A stretch of DNA of 64,000 nt from Marinobacter aromaticivorans (GCF_002806975.1 NZ_NIHD01000001.1:186001-250000), one strand, 5' to 3'; numbered from the stretch's first letter, positions 37,222 through 46,979 are shown. The notes: generated by a model not told the origin, from the sequence alone. Program-made: numbers and translations.

Positions 37222-37414
37222 AGATTTATCATTCTTTGAAATCAGTCTCTTTCGGGGATCTGCGTCAGCATATTTACATAGAGGCTGCATGCCGATTTGC
37301 CCCGGCATACCTTAATCGGCGAAAATACGCGCCTTATTTTGAACAGCTTTTGATCGCCCTGTGAAAAGCGCTGGATTACTTCCTACTTCCCTGAAAAACA
37401 TTGGAGAAACGTCA

Positions 37415-39415
37415 ATGCCCTCTCGTAAAGATCTCGCCAACGCCGTTCGCGCGCTGAGCATGGATGCGGTTCAGAAAGCGAAATCCGGCCACCCGGGTGC
37501 GCCCATGGGCATGGCGGATATCGCCGAGGTTCTGTGGAATGATTACCTGAACCACAACCCGGCCAATCCCCGGTGGGCCAACCGCGACCGCTTTGTGCTC
37601 TCCAATGGCCACGGCTCCATGTTGCAGTATTCACTGTTGCACCTGAGCGGCTACGACGTTTCCATCGATGACATCAAAAACTTCCGCCAACTGCATTCAA
37701 AAACCCCCGGCCATCCGGAATACGGCTACACCCCTGGGGTGGAAACTACTACCGGCCCGCTGGGGCAGGGCCTGGCCAATGCGGTGGGTTTTGCGCTGGC
37801 AGAGAAAACGCTGGCGGCACAGTTCAACCGTCCCGGTCATAACGTTGTTGATCATTTCACCTACGCATTCCTGGGTGATGGTTGCCTCATGGAAGGTATT
37901 TCCCACGAAGTGGCTTCGCTGGCGGGCACCCTGGGGCTGGGCAAGTTGATCTGTTTCTACGATGACAACGGCATTTCCATTGACGGCAAAGTCGACGGCT
38001 GGTTCACCGACAACACCCCACAACGCTTTGCAGCCTACGGCTGGCAAGTGCTTGCCGGTGTTGATGGCCACGATGCCGAGGCCATCAGTTCTGCACTGGA
38101 AGTGGCTCGCACCAACATCCGCAGGCCCACGCTGATCTGCTGCAAAACCGTGATCGGCTTTGGCTCACCCAACAAGCAGGGCAGCGAATCGTCCCACGGT
38201 GCGCCCCTGGGTGATGACGAAATTGCACTGACCCGCGAAGCCCTGGGTTGGGCCCACGGGCCGTTTGAAATCCCGGCGGATATCTATGAAGCCTGGAGCG
38301 CCAAAGATAAAGGCGCCAGCGCAGAGAGCGCCTGGAACGAGACCTTTGCCGCCTATGAGAAAGCCGAGCCGGAACTGGCAGCCGAGCTCAAGCGCCGCCT
38401 TGCCGGTGATCTGCCTGCTGACTTCGCTGAAAAAGCCCAGGCCTACATTCAGGAGTGTCAGGACAAGAGCGAGACAGTTGCCAGCCGCAAGGCGTCCCAG
38501 AATACCCTGAATGCCTATGGCCCGTTGCTCCCGGAACTGCTTGGCGGTTCTGCCGACCTTGCCGGTTCCAACCTCACCATCTGGAGCGGATCCAAAGGCA
38601 TCAGCAAAGAAGACCCCAGCGGCAACTACATCTATTATGGTGTGCGTGAATTCGGCATGGCCGCCATCATGAATGGCATCGCCCTGCACGGTGGTTTTGT
38701 TCCCTACGGCGCCACCTTCCTGATCTTCATGGAATACTGCCGCAACGCCGTGCGCATGGCTGCCCTGATGAAGCAGCGGTCTATCTTCGTGTTCACCCAC
38801 GACTCAATCGGCCTCGGCGAAGACGGCCCTACACATCAGCCGGTGGAACAGCTTGCCAGCCTGCGCACCACACCCAACATGAGCACCTGGCGCCCGGCCG
38901 ACGCAGTAGAATCCGCCGTGGCCTGGAAAGCCGCTCTGGAGCGTAAAGACGGCCCGACGTCCCTGGTCTTCTCCCGCCAGGGCCTGCCCGGCCAGGCACG
39001 TGATGCACAGCAGTTGGCGGATGTAGCCAAAGGCGGTTATGTATTGTCTGACAGCGAAGGCACTCCGGAACTTATCCTGATTGCCACGGGCTCCGAAGTT
39101 GGCCTGGCGCAGGATGCCGCCGCCAAACTGCGGGAGCAGGGCAAAAAGGTACGTGTTGTTTCCATGCCCTCTACCGATGTATTTGATGCCCAGAGCGCGG
39201 ATTACAGGCAGCAGGTGCTACCGCTGGAAGTCACCAACCGCCTTGCTATCGAAGCGGCGATTGCGGATTACTGGTACAAGTATGTTGGTTTGGATGGCCG
39301 TATTGTAGGCATGACCACCTTTGGTGAATCTGCGCCAGCCGGTGAGCTGTTCAGGGAGTTCGGCTTTACCGTCGAGAACGTCCTGGAAGTGGCTGCAGAA
39401 CTGCTGGACGCCTGA
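37415..39415 (+). CDS. tkt: transketolase
   Basis: Thiamine-diphosphate enzyme moving two-carbon units between sugar phosphates in the pentose-phosphate pathway. The 666-residue protein begins [20 protein letters not shown] and has the TPP/Mg motif [15 protein letters not shown] near residue 155, the substrate His in HGAPLG, and [20 protein letters not shown]. Start at 37415, with GGAG upstream. The stop shares a base with the epd start. This places erythrose-4-phosphate production and use in one operon. Confidence 0.97.
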   Translation: MPSRKDLANAVRALSMDAVQKAKSGHPGAPMGMADIAEVLWNDYLNHNPANPRWANRDRFVLSNGHGSMLQYSLLHLSGYDVSIDDIKNFRQLHSKTPGHPEYGYTPGVETTTGPLGQGLANAVGFALAEKTLAAQFNRPGHNVVDHFTYAFLGDGCLMEGISHEVASLAGTLGLGKLICFYDDNGISIDGKVDGWFTDNTPQRFAAYGWQVLAGVDGHDAEAISSALEVARTNIRRPTLICCKTVIGFGSPNKQGSESSHGAPLGDDEIALTREALGWAHGPFEIPADIYEAWSAKDKGASAESAWNETFAAYEKAEPELAAELKRRLAGDLPADFAEKAQAYIQECQDKSETVASRKASQNTLNAYGPLLPELLGGSADLAGSNLTIWSGSKGISKEDPSGNYIYYGVREFGMAAIMNGIALHGGFVPYGATFLIFMEYCRNAVRMAALMKQRSIFVFTHDSIGLGEDGPTHQPVEQLASLRTTPNMSTWRPADAVESAVAWKAALERKDGPTSLVFSRQGLPGQARDAQQLADVAKGGYVLSDSEGTPELILIATGSEVGLAQDAAAKLREQGKKVRVVSMPSTDVFDAQSADYRQQVLPLEVTNRLAIEAAIADYWYKYVGLDGRIVGMTTFGESAPAGELFREFGFTVENVLEVAAELLDA

Positions 39416-40446
39416 TGACAGATTCTGCGCCTTTTCGTATTGCCATCAACGGGTATGGCCGAATTGGCCAGTGCGTGCTGCGTGCCCTCTACGAAAACGG
39501 TTATCGCGACCACCTGCAGGTGGTCGCGATTAACGAGCTTTCCGATATCGACACGATCGCGCACCTGACCCGCTACGACTCCACCCATGGCCGGTTTTCC
39601 GGAAGTATTGCGGTGCAGGGGCAGAACCTGATCATCAATGGCGACCCCATTCGCGTGCTCCGGCATTCTGACCCGGCGGAACTGCCCTGGGATGAGCTGA
39701 ACGTTGATCTGGTGCTGGAATGCTCCGGCTCCTACTCAGACCGGGTGACTGCCGAGCTGCATATTCAGGCGGGTGCGAAACGACTGCTGTTTTCCCAGCC
39801 TGCGGAATCGGACGTGGATCGCACGGTGGTCTACGGCATTAACGATGCCGATATTACCGCCGCCGACCGTATAGTGGCGGCAGGTTCCTGCACCACCAAC
39901 TGTCTGGTGCCGGTGATTGCCGTGCTGGATAAAGCCTTTGGTGTGGAGCAGGGCAGCACTACCACCATTCACGCCGCCATGAACGATCAGCCGGTAATTG
40001 ACGCCTACCACCATCAGGATCTGCGCCTCACCCGGAGCGCACTTCATAATATAGTACCGGTGGATACCGGGCTGGCGCGGGGCGTTGAGCGGCTGCTGCC
40101 GCACATGGAAGGCCGGTTCAGCTCAGTGGCCCTGCGCGTACCCACCATGAACGTGTCTGCTATCGACATGGTGTTCAACGTGCGAGAAGCCACCGACGTG
40201 CCCTCCGTAAACCGTGTATTGAAAGACGCAGCGGATGGCCCGCTAAAAGGCATACTCGGCTACACCGACGAACTGCTGGCCAGCTCAGACTTTAACCACG
40301 ATTCCCACTCCGGCGTAGTAGACGGCGGCCAGACCCGCGTAACCCGGGGTACCATGGTGAAAGTGCTATGCTGGTTTGATAACGAATGGGGATTTGCCAG
40401 CCGCATGCTGGATGTAAGCAGAGCCTGGCTGCAGAGGGTGGGGTAA
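39415..40446 (+). CDS. epd: erythrose-4-phosphate dehydrogenase
   Basis: NAD-dependent GAPDH-family enzyme oxidising erythrose-4-phosphate to 4-phosphoerythronate for pyridoxal-phosphate synthesis. The 343-residue protein has the Rossmann start INGYGRIGQCVLRAL and the catalytic Cys159 in SCTTNC. It resembles E. coli Epd more than GapA, for example HAAMNDQPVIDAYHHQDLRL and WFDNEWGFASRML. Order tkt-epd-pgk-fba supports Epd, but a GAPDH role cannot be ruled out. It contains a 28-bp perfect palindrome at 39503-39530. Confidence 0.88.
   Translation: MTDSAPFRIAINGYGRIGQCVLRALYENGYRDHLQVVAINELSDIDTIAHLTRYDSTHGRFSGSIAVQGQNLIINGDPIRVLRHSDPAELPWDELNVDLVLECSGSYSDRVTAELHIQAGAKRLLFSQPAESDVDRTVVYGINDADITAADRIVAAGSCTTNCLVPVIAVLDKAFGVEQGSTTTIHAAMNDQPVIDAYHHQDLRLTRSALHNIVPVDTGLARGVERLLPHMEGRFSSVALRVPTMNVSAIDMVFNVREATDVPSVNRVLKDAADGPLKGILGYTDELLASSDFNHDSHSGVVDGGQTRVTRGTMVKVLCWFDNEWGFASRMLDVSRAWLQRVG
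39503..39530. repeat. 28-bp perfect palindrome inside epd
   Basis: ATCGCGACCACCTG followed directly by its own reverse complement, with no spacer, over 39503-39530. It encodes YRDHLQVVAI without disturbing the reading frame. Function not known; may be chance helped by codon bias. Confidence 0.9.
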
Positions 40447-40453
40447 TGCATCA

Positions 40454-40588
40454 CGCTCCCCCTCTCCCCAACCCCTCTCCCTCGGGGGGGAGAGGGGCTT
40501 TAAAGCGTGCCACATAGCCGGGGGATTATCAGGCTACGATTGTGTTGCTCCCTCTCCCCTCGAGGGAGAGGGCCGGGGAGAGGGGGCG
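40454..40588. repeat. REPIN-like pair of C/T-rich hairpin units upstream of pgk
   Basis: Units at about 40454-40498 and 40547-40588 are inverted with respect to each other. Each contains CCCCCTCTCCCC and an internal stem CCCTCTCCCTCG / GGGAGAGG. Related in sequence and layout to the pair at 32113-32297 but with a shorter, unrelated spacer (about 48 bp). It separates epd from pgk and may block or process the operon transcript. Confidence 0.78.
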
Positions 40589-40647
40589 TTACGACCTCAC
40601 TCCCCAAAAATTCATTGTCAACAACCCGAAACAACGGAACCCAGATC

Positions 40648-41808
40648 ATGGCCATCAAAAAAATGACCGACCTGAACCTCGCTGGCAAGCGGGTTCTGAT
40701 CCGCGAAGACCTCAACGTGCCGGTAAAGAACGGTGTGGTTTCCAGCGATGCCCGTATCCGCGCATCCCTGCCGACCATTAAAGCTGCAAGAGATGCTGGC
40801 GCCAAAGTCATGCTGATGTCCCACCTGGGCCGCCCGGAAGAAGGCGTGTACGACGAAGCCTCCTCCATGAAGCCGGTAGCCGACCACCTCACCAAAGCCC
40901 TGGGCCAGGAAGTGCGCCTGATCAAGGATTACCTTGGTGGCGTTGAAGTGGCCGACGGCGAAGTGGTTCTGTTCGAAAACGTTCGCTTCAACAAAGGCGA
41001 AAAGAAAGACGACGAAACCCTGGCCAGGCAATACGCAGCTCTGTGTGACATCTATGTGATGGACGCCTTCGGTACCGCCCACCGCGCCCAGGCATCCACC
41101 CATGGCGTTGCCCGCTTTGCCCCCGAGGCCTGTGCTGGCCCATTGCTGGCGGCAGAACTGGAAGCCCTGGGCAAAGCTCTGGATAACCCGGCCAAGCCGG
41201 TCGTTGCCATTGTTGGCGGCGCCAAAGTCTCCACCAAGCTCGACGTGCTTAACGCCCTTGAGAAAGTCTGTGACCAGATCATTGTAGGCGGCGGTATCGC
41301 CAACACTTTCCTGGCGGCAGCCGGACACCCGGTGGGCAAATCCCTGTGCGAGCACGAACTGCTGGATGAAGCCAGAGACATTGCCTCCCGCGTAAATATT
41401 CCGCTGCCGGTAGATGTGGTGGTTGCCAGCGAATTTGCTGAAAACGCCACAGCCACCATCCGGAACATCTCAGACGTTACCGAAGACGACATGATCCTCG
41501 ACGTAGGCCCGGAAACCGCAGGCCAGTTCGCCGAACTGCTCAAGAACGCCAAAACCATCCTGTGGAACGGCCCGGTAGGTGTGTTCGAGTTTGACCAGTT
41601 TGGCAACGGCACTAAAACCCTGGCCGAAGCCATTGCCGAAAGCGACGCCTTCTCATTGGCTGGCGGTGGCGACACAGTGGCCGCCGTTGACAAATACGGC
41701 ATAGCTGACAAGATCTCGTATATTTCCACCGGCGGTGGCGCCTTCCTGGAGTTTGTGGAAGGCAAAGTGCTGCCCGCCGTTGCCGTACTGGAAGAGCGCG
41801 GAGCGTAG
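40648..41808 (+). CDS. pgk: phosphoglycerate kinase
   Basis: Glycolytic and gluconeogenic kinase interconverting 1,3-bisphosphoglycerate and 3-phosphoglycerate. The 386-residue protein has [15 protein letters not shown], the substrate Arg/His region SHLGRPEEG, and the nucleotide-site motifs [16 protein letters not shown] and [13 protein letters not shown]. Start at 40648. An in-frame extension upstream runs through the REPIN-like element and is not real. Follows epd at 201 bp with the repeat between. Confidence 0.96.
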   Translation: MAIKKMTDLNLAGKRVLIREDLNVPVKNGVVSSDARIRASLPTIKAARDAGAKVMLMSHLGRPEEGVYDEASSMKPVADHLTKALGQEVRLIKDYLGGVEVADGEVVLFENVRFNKGEKKDDETLARQYAALCDIYVMDAFGTAHRAQASTHGVARFAPEACAGPLLAAELEALGKALDNPAKPVVAIVGGAKVSTKLDVLNALEKVCDQIIVGGGIANTFLAAAGHPVGKSLCEHELLDEARDIASRVNIPLPVDVVVASEFAENATATIRNISDVTEDDMILDVGPETAGQFAELLKNAKTILWNGPVGVFEFDQFGNGTKTLAEAIAESDAFSLAGGGDTVAAVDKYGIADKISYISTGGGAFLEFVEGKVLPAVAVLEERGA

Positions 41809-41839
41809 AGCGCCCAAACGAAAGACAGAATCGCAAGGT

Positions 41840-41937
41840 AGGTGTGGTGGGGTTTCCGGGACTGTCGGCAGCAGGGATGCTGCCGTCAAGCGTACAAGGA
41901 CGTATTCACAGCGTGTCCCGGAAACCCCACCACACCT
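41840..41937 (-). repeat. hairpin element E4 (variable perfect arms, conserved core inverted), pgk-fba gap
   Basis: Perfect 22-bp inverted repeat (41840-41861 with 41916-41937) around a 54-nt loop. Here the core lies on the minus strand: reading from 41914 it gives ACGCTGTGAATACGTCCTTG then TACGCTTG, differing at two or three positions from E1. The second loop hairpin is the strongest of all copies, CGGCAGCA-TCCC-TGCTGCCG. Arms are unlike those of the other copies except for TTTCC near the loop. The flanking genes are both plus strand, so core orientation is not fixed relative to transcription. Confidence 0.87.
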
Positions 41938-42027
41938 GCCGTAGCAGTCTCCAATTCTCAGAAGCCTGCGCCCAAACAAGTTAACCACGATTGCCCCAAA
42001 CTGTTATTTAAACAAGGAGACAACCAA

Positions 42028-43092
42028 ATGGCCCTGATTTCGCTGCGGCAACTGCTGGATCACGCCGCCGAGCATGGTTACGGTGTGCCAGCCTTTAACG
42101 TAAACAACCTGGAACAGATGCGCGCCATCATGGAAGCCGCCGACAAAACCGACTCCCCGGTGATTGTTCAGGCCTCCGCCGGTGCCCGCAAATACGCCGG
42201 AGCCCCCTTCCTGCGCCACCTGATCCTCGCCGCCATTGAAGAGTGGCCACACATCCCGGTGGTTATGCACCAGGATCACGGCACCAGCCCCGCAGTGTGC
42301 CAGCGCTCCATCCAACTGGGCTTCAGCTCCGTAATGATGGACGGCTCCCTGGGCGAAGACGGCAAAACGCCTACAGATTACGAGTACAACGTAGACGTAA
42401 CCCGCCGCACAGTAGAAATGGCTCACGCCTGTGGCGTATCCGTAGAAGGCGAACTGGGCTGCCTGGGCTCCCTGGAAACCGGCCAGGCCGGTGAAGAAGA
42501 CGGCATCGGCGCCGAAGGCACCCTGGACATGAGCCAGATGCTCACCGACCCGGAAGAAGCCGCCGACTTCGTGAAGAAAACCCACGTAGACGCGCTGGCC
42601 ATCGCCATCGGCACCAGCCACGGCGCCTACAAGTTCACCCGCCCACCCACAGGCGACATCCTGGCCATCGAGCAGATCAAAGCCATCCACAAACGCATTC
42701 CCGATACCCACCTGGTTATGCACGGCTCCAGCTCCGTACCCCAGGAGTGGCTGAAAATTATCAACGAATACGGCGGTGAGATTCCCGAAACCTACGGTGT
42801 GCCGGTTGAGGAAATTGTAGAAGGCATCAAGCACGGTGTGCGCAAAGTAAACATCGACACCGACCTGCGCCTGGCAAGCACCGGGGCTGTGCGCCGCTTC
42901 ATGGCCCAGAACCCGGCCGAGTTCGATCCGCGCAAATTCCTGAAAGAAACCATGAAGGCCATGACCGATATTTGTGTCGCGCGTTACGAAGCCTTCGGCT
43001 GTGCCGGCCAGGCCAGCAAGATCAAGCCAATCAACCTCGAGCGCATGTATATGCGTTATGAGGCTGGTGAGCTGGATCCGAAAGTCAAGTAA
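42028..43092 (+). CDS. fba: class II fructose-bisphosphate aldolase
   Basis: Zinc-dependent aldolase splitting fructose-1,6-bisphosphate into triose phosphates. The 354-residue protein belongs to the CBB-type class II group. It starts [20 protein letters not shown] and has metal His in [13 protein letters not shown], catalytic Asp in that motif, [12 protein letters not shown], and [23 protein letters not shown] precedes the ATG. It ends the tkt-epd-pgk-fba block, separated from pgk by element E4 and followed by an intrinsic terminator. Confidence 0.97.
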   Translation: MALISLRQLLDHAAEHGYGVPAFNVNNLEQMRAIMEAADKTDSPVIVQASAGARKYAGAPFLRHLILAAIEEWPHIPVVMHQDHGTSPAVCQRSIQLGFSSVMMDGSLGEDGKTPTDYEYNVDVTRRTVEMAHACGVSVEGELGCLGSLETGQAGEEDGIGAEGTLDMSQMLTDPEEAADFVKKTHVDALAIAIGTSHGAYKFTRPPTGDILAIEQIKAIHKRIPDTHLVMHGSSSVPQEWLKIINEYGGEIPETYGVPVEEIVEGIKHGVRKVNIDTDLRLASTGAVRRFMAQNPAEFDPRKFLKETMKAMTDICVARYEAFGCAGQASKIKPINLERMYMRYEAGELDPKVK

Positions 43093-43104
43093 GCTGCCGT
43101 AAAA

Positions 43105-43139
43105 CAGCCCCGGGCGCCCGGTCCGGGGCTGCAATTTTC
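43105..43139 (+). terminator. intrinsic terminator after fba
   Basis: Perfect nine-base stem CAGCCCCGG (43105-43113) with CCGGGGCTG (43123-43131) around a nine-base loop, followed by CAATTTTC. Thirteen bases after the fba stop. Confidence 0.85.
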
Positions 43140-43354
43140 TATCCGAATACCCCTCCCAAACGAAGCCGGCAGCTCAGGAGTTCAAGAATGGGCGAACGCA
43201 GCAACAACGGGCATTGGGCGGCAAAGAGATATGGCGCAATGGTGTTATTCACCCAACGGTTTATACAGCTTTATTTACAGGCTCTCTTAAACTGGCCAAG
43301 GCAACGTTGGACAAGCGAAGGCCTATCCCTACCGATCACTGGGAGGAGTACCCG

Positions 43355-44095
43355 ATGAGAATAGGCCTGTTGATTATTCTCGCATTCTGGTTCCTTCCAG
43401 TTTCGTCCCAAACGCTACGGGTCATGGGGGCGGACGAGGGTTTTCTGCCATTTTACTACGGTACAGGCCTTGACAAGGGCGTTTTCGTCGAAGTGATCAA
43501 TGAGTTCGCCTTGGAGACCGGTATCACGGCCAGTTTTCGCCCCATGGCGCGCAAACGCCAGGCTTGGGCCCTGGAAGAAGGCCTGGCCAACGCCGTTTTC
43601 GCCAATCCGCTGTGGATGCCGTTGCCGGGCCGAATGCATGCCGTCGGGCCGGTGTTAACCTGGCGTGACCGTGTGTTTGCGCAACCTGGCCTGCAACCAG
43701 ACTCCATCAATGACCTTCAGGGCAGCATCTGTCTGCGCAGGTGGTTTGTCTACAGTGACCGACTGGAGCGGCGGATCGGTACCGACCTGGTTCGCTATGA
43801 CGCGTACAATGCCCAGCAAATGCTTCGCATGTTTCTGCTCAAACGCTGCGATTACCTCGTCATGGCCGAAATGGAGTTCCGGTTTCTGGCACTGCTGGGG
43901 AAATTCGACGCGGCCCCCTACAGCACGGATTTGATAGTCGCCGAATGGCCGGTCTATCTTGGTATTCTAAAAACCGAAGTGGCTCTGATTGAAGCGGCGG
44001 AAGATTTTTTCGCTACCCACCCGATCGATGTGGAGGCCATGCTACCCAGACTGCCGCCGCCGGACCGGAAAATCACGATTCTGCCGGAAAAGTAG
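43355..44095 (+). CDS. periplasmic solute-binding-like protein (SBP_bac_3 type)
   Basis: Exported protein of 246 residues with a signal peptide (1-19, ending VSSQT) and a divergent amino-acid-binding-protein fold (TLRVMGADEGFLPFYY, VFVEVINEFALETGI, then ANAVFANPLW). No ABC transporter genes adjoin it, so it may be a stand-alone sensor-type binding protein. Start at 43355 follows GGGAGGAG. An upstream in-frame extension has no ribosome-binding site. Ligand unknown. Confidence 0.78.
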   Translation: MRIGLLIILAFWFLPVSSQTLRVMGADEGFLPFYYGTGLDKGVFVEVINEFALETGITASFRPMARKRQAWALEEGLANAVFANPLWMPLPGRMHAVGPVLTWRDRVFAQPGLQPDSINDLQGSICLRRWFVYSDRLERRIGTDLVRYDAYNAQQMLRMFLLKRCDYLVMAEMEFRFLALLGKFDAAPYSTDLIVAEWPVYLGILKTEVALIEAAEDFFATHPIDVEAMLPRLPPPDRKITILPEK

Positions 44096-44312
44096 GGCAG
44101 TTGGCGGGCAGGTGACTTGTTAAAGGTCAGGCAAATAAAGGCGTTCGAACCGAAACAGATCGCGATTGAGGTCGTGCAGATCACGCCTTGGGGGTTTCCT
44201 TGCGTTCATGGCAGTTGCTCAGATACTCAGCTAAACTTTTGTTTTATGGATCGATAGACTAGAACTTTCTGCAAGACTGAGCAGAAAACCACAATACAAC
44301 AATTATAACGGC

Positions 44313-44325
44313 CGGTCCGGGACCG
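44313..44325. promoter_or_regulatory. short palindrome before the acyl-CoA synthetase
   Basis: CGGTCC-G-GGACCG, a 13-bp palindrome 26 bp upstream of the start codon, in an AT-rich 255-bp gap. It could be an operator or a leader hairpin. No matching regulator site is known to me. Confidence 0.35.
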
Positions 44326-44350
44326 CCGACTTTAAAAAAAGGAGAAAGCG

Positions 44351-46033
44351 ATGCAATCGGCAGACGCATTCAAGGCGGCTCGTCAGCAACTGCTGGACCT
44401 GCGCGAAGACTACGACCGCGCCTACGAGACCTTTAAATGGCCCGAGCTGAATGAGTTTAATTGGGCGCTCGACTGGTTCGATGATTACGCCAAAGACAAT
44501 GAGAAGATTGCGCTCTGGCTGGTGGATGACGACGGCAGCGAATTCCGCTACAGCTTCGAACAGATGCGACAGAGATCCAATCAGGTAGCAAATTTTCTGC
44601 GTGACCAGGGGCTCGGACGCGGCGATACCCTGCTGATCATGCTCGATAATGTGAGCGAACTCTGGGAGACCATGCTGGCCGCGATCAAACTGGGTGCCAT
44701 CGTTATTCCGGCCAGCACGCTGCTATCCAGGAAGGATCTTGGCGACCGGCTGGGGCGCGGCGGCGTCAGTCATGTCCTCACCACCAATGAACATGTTCCC
44801 AGATTTGAAGGCGTGGCAGAGGGACTGACCCGCATCGTCGCAGGTGAACCTTGCGAGCAGTGGATTGATTACCAAAACGCCTATGCCTACGAGAAGAGTT
44901 TCAAGCCGGAAGGCGTAACCCACGCCACTGACCCGATGCTGCTGTATTTCACGTCGGGTACCACCTCTCTGCCCAAGCTTGTGTTACATACGCATCAAAG
45001 TTATCCGGTGGGTTCACTGTCGACTATGTACTGGCTGGGCCTGCAGCCTGATGATATCCATTTCAATATCAGCTCCCCCGGCTGGGCCAAGCATGCCTGG
45101 TCCAACCTGTTCGCGCCCTGGGATGCCGGCTGCACGGTGTTCATCTACCGCCAACCGCGCTTCGACGCGCCCGCAACGCTAAAAGTGATCGCCGACAAAG
45201 GCGTAACCTCCCTGTGCGCGCCGCCCACTGTATGGCGCATGCTGATCCAGGAAGATCTGGCGGCTTATGATGTGAAACTCAAAAGCCTGGTCGGCGCGGG
45301 CGAACCGCTTAACCCGGAAGTGATTGCACGCGTAGAAAAACTCTGGGGTCTCACGATCCGCGACGGTTACGGCCAGACTGAAACCACGGCCCAGATCGGC
45401 AATCCGCCGGCACAGAAAATGAAATCCGGTTCGATGGGCCGGCCCTTGCCTGGCTACAAGATCACATTGCTCGACCCGCACGATAAGGAAGTCACCGAAG
45501 GCGAGATAGCGATCGATGTGCGTAGCCAACGCCCGCTTGGACTTATGCAGGAATACCGCGACGATCCCGAGCGCATGGCTAAGGCGCTGCACGACGGTTT
45601 TTATCGCACTGGTGACGTGGCCAGCCGGGACGACGACGGCTATTACTGGTACGTCGGCCGCGCAGACGACGTGTTCAAGAGCTCGGATTATCGCGTTAGC
45701 CCGTTTGAGCTGGAATCGATCCTCATCGAGCACGAATCCGTGGCCGAGGCCGCAGTAGTGCCCGCGCCCGATGATGTGCGGTTAAGCGTGCCCAAAGCCT
45801 ATATCGTGCTGCGCCGCGATTTCGAGCCTGGCCCGGAGGCGGCAAAGGCCCTGTTCGCTTTCATCCGCGAGCGCATGGCGCCCTACATGCGGATTCGACA
45901 GATAGAATTTGCCGAGTTGCCCAAAACCATTTCCGGCAAGATTCGTCGTGTTGAATTACGCACCCATGCTGCCAGCGGTGAACAGGGCGAGTATGCCTAC
46001 ACCGAAACGGATTTTCCCGAGTTAAAGGGCTGA
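44351..46033 (+). CDS. AMP-forming acyl-CoA synthetase
   Basis: ANL-superfamily enzyme of 560 residues that activates a carboxylic acid to its CoA thioester with ATP. The ATP-binding P-loop is LYFTSGTTSLPK (about residue 200), then a GYGQTETT motif near 340, TGDVASRDDDGYYWYVGR and the catalytic Lys in KTISGKIRR near the C-terminus. The subgroup is that of acetyl/medium-chain or aromatic acid synthetases. The substrate is not resolvable from sequence. AAAGGAGAAAGCG precedes the ATG, a strong site. Confidence 0.9.
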   Translation: MQSADAFKAARQQLLDLREDYDRAYETFKWPELNEFNWALDWFDDYAKDNEKIALWLVDDDGSEFRYSFEQMRQRSNQVANFLRDQGLGRGDTLLIMLDNVSELWETMLAAIKLGAIVIPASTLLSRKDLGDRLGRGGVSHVLTTNEHVPRFEGVAEGLTRIVAGEPCEQWIDYQNAYAYEKSFKPEGVTHATDPMLLYFTSGTTSLPKLVLHTHQSYPVGSLSTMYWLGLQPDDIHFNISSPGWAKHAWSNLFAPWDAGCTVFIYRQPRFDAPATLKVIADKGVTSLCAPPTVWRMLIQEDLAAYDVKLKSLVGAGEPLNPEVIARVEKLWGLTIRDGYGQTETTAQIGNPPAQKMKSGSMGRPLPGYKITLLDPHDKEVTEGEIAIDVRSQRPLGLMQEYRDDPERMAKALHDGFYRTGDVASRDDDGYYWYVGRADDVFKSSDYRVSPFELESILIEHESVAEAAVVPAPDDVRLSVPKAYIVLRRDFEPGPEAAKALFAFIRERMAPYMRIRQIEFAELPKTISGKIRRVELRTHAASGEQGEYAYTETDFPELKG

Positions 46034-46082
46034 CCAAAAAGAATCTGAAAGGTGTTAGCGCCGATTTTACAAGGAGATAAGA

Positions 46083-46844
46083 TTGCGCTTGCGAATACTG
46101 TCGGATTTGCACGTTGAGTGTTTTCAGGAAGGTCGTGAGCTTCCCGATGTGGCGGCGGATGTGGTTATCCTTGCAGGAGACATCCATCGTACAACGGAGG
46201 GCCTGGCCTGGGCAGCCGAGCGGTTTGCCGGACAGGAGATCATCTACGTTCCGGGTAATCATGAGTTCTACGGAACAAGCATGCCCGAAACCCGTAATGC
46301 GTTGCGTGCCGACGCCACGCGCCTGGGAATACACCTGCTTGATAACGACACGGTGAACCTTGGCGGTGTGTGTTTCCATGGCACTACGTTATGGACAGAT
46401 TTTGGTCTGTATAACGGCCAGCCTGGCTACGATCCGTTGCAGACTGAGCGGCGCGCACTGGCGTTCATGCCCGATTTTCGCATTATCGAGCAACCAGCGG
46501 GCGAGGTGTTCAGGCCGGAAGAGAGCCAGAGGCTGCATGCCGAAGCCATGGCCTGGCTAGAAGCGGCACTAAGTGAACCCTGCCCGGGGCCGCGGGTGGT
46601 GATCAGCCATCATGCGCCGTTACCTGAATGTATCCCACTGAAATACCAGGGGGATTCGTTGTCGCCGGCTTTCGCTTCGGACTTGCGGGCGCTGATGGGG
46701 AAGATGGATCTGTGGGTCCACGGTCACGTTCATGAACCCGTTGACTTACAGGTTGACGGCACGCGCGTGTTCGCTAACCCCGGTGCCTATCCGAACGAAT
46801 ATGAGCCACCACTGTTTGCTGCAGACAGAATTCTTGAGGTGTGA
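46083..46844 (+). CDS. calcineurin-like metallophosphoesterase
   Basis: Cytoplasmic protein of 253 residues with the dinuclear-metal phosphoesterase motifs SDLHVE, AGDIHR, GNHEFYG, SHHAPLP and HGHVHEP in order. The start is TTG at 46083 following AAGGAGATAAG. It lies 49 bp after the acyl-CoA synthetase and may be co-transcribed. The substrate (nucleotide, nucleic acid or other phosphoester) is unknown. Confidence 0.88.
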   Translation: MRLRILSDLHVECFQEGRELPDVAADVVILAGDIHRTTEGLAWAAERFAGQEIIYVPGNHEFYGTSMPETRNALRADATRLGIHLLDNDTVNLGGVCFHGTTLWTDFGLYNGQPGYDPLQTERRALAFMPDFRIIEQPAGEVFRPEESQRLHAEAMAWLEAALSEPCPGPRVVISHHAPLPECIPLKYQGDSLSPAFASDLRALMGKMDLWVHGHVHEPVDLQVDGTRVFANPGAYPNEYEPPLFAADRILEV

Positions 46845-46979
46845 GCGCACAACGGTTTTCGGGGTGCCAGGGCTCATGGTGGGGCTGTCTCGAGGCCATG
46901 AAGGCTTTGATTTAAGCCATTTAATTCTGCCCGAAAACCAGTATCATGGATGCCTCAATTAAAGAGTCGAGTGAATACC

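Noticed and set aside
42004..43134. 376-codon open frame antisense to fba
   Set aside because: Fba is fully supported by motifs and ribosome-binding site; the antisense product is a codon-bias shadow.
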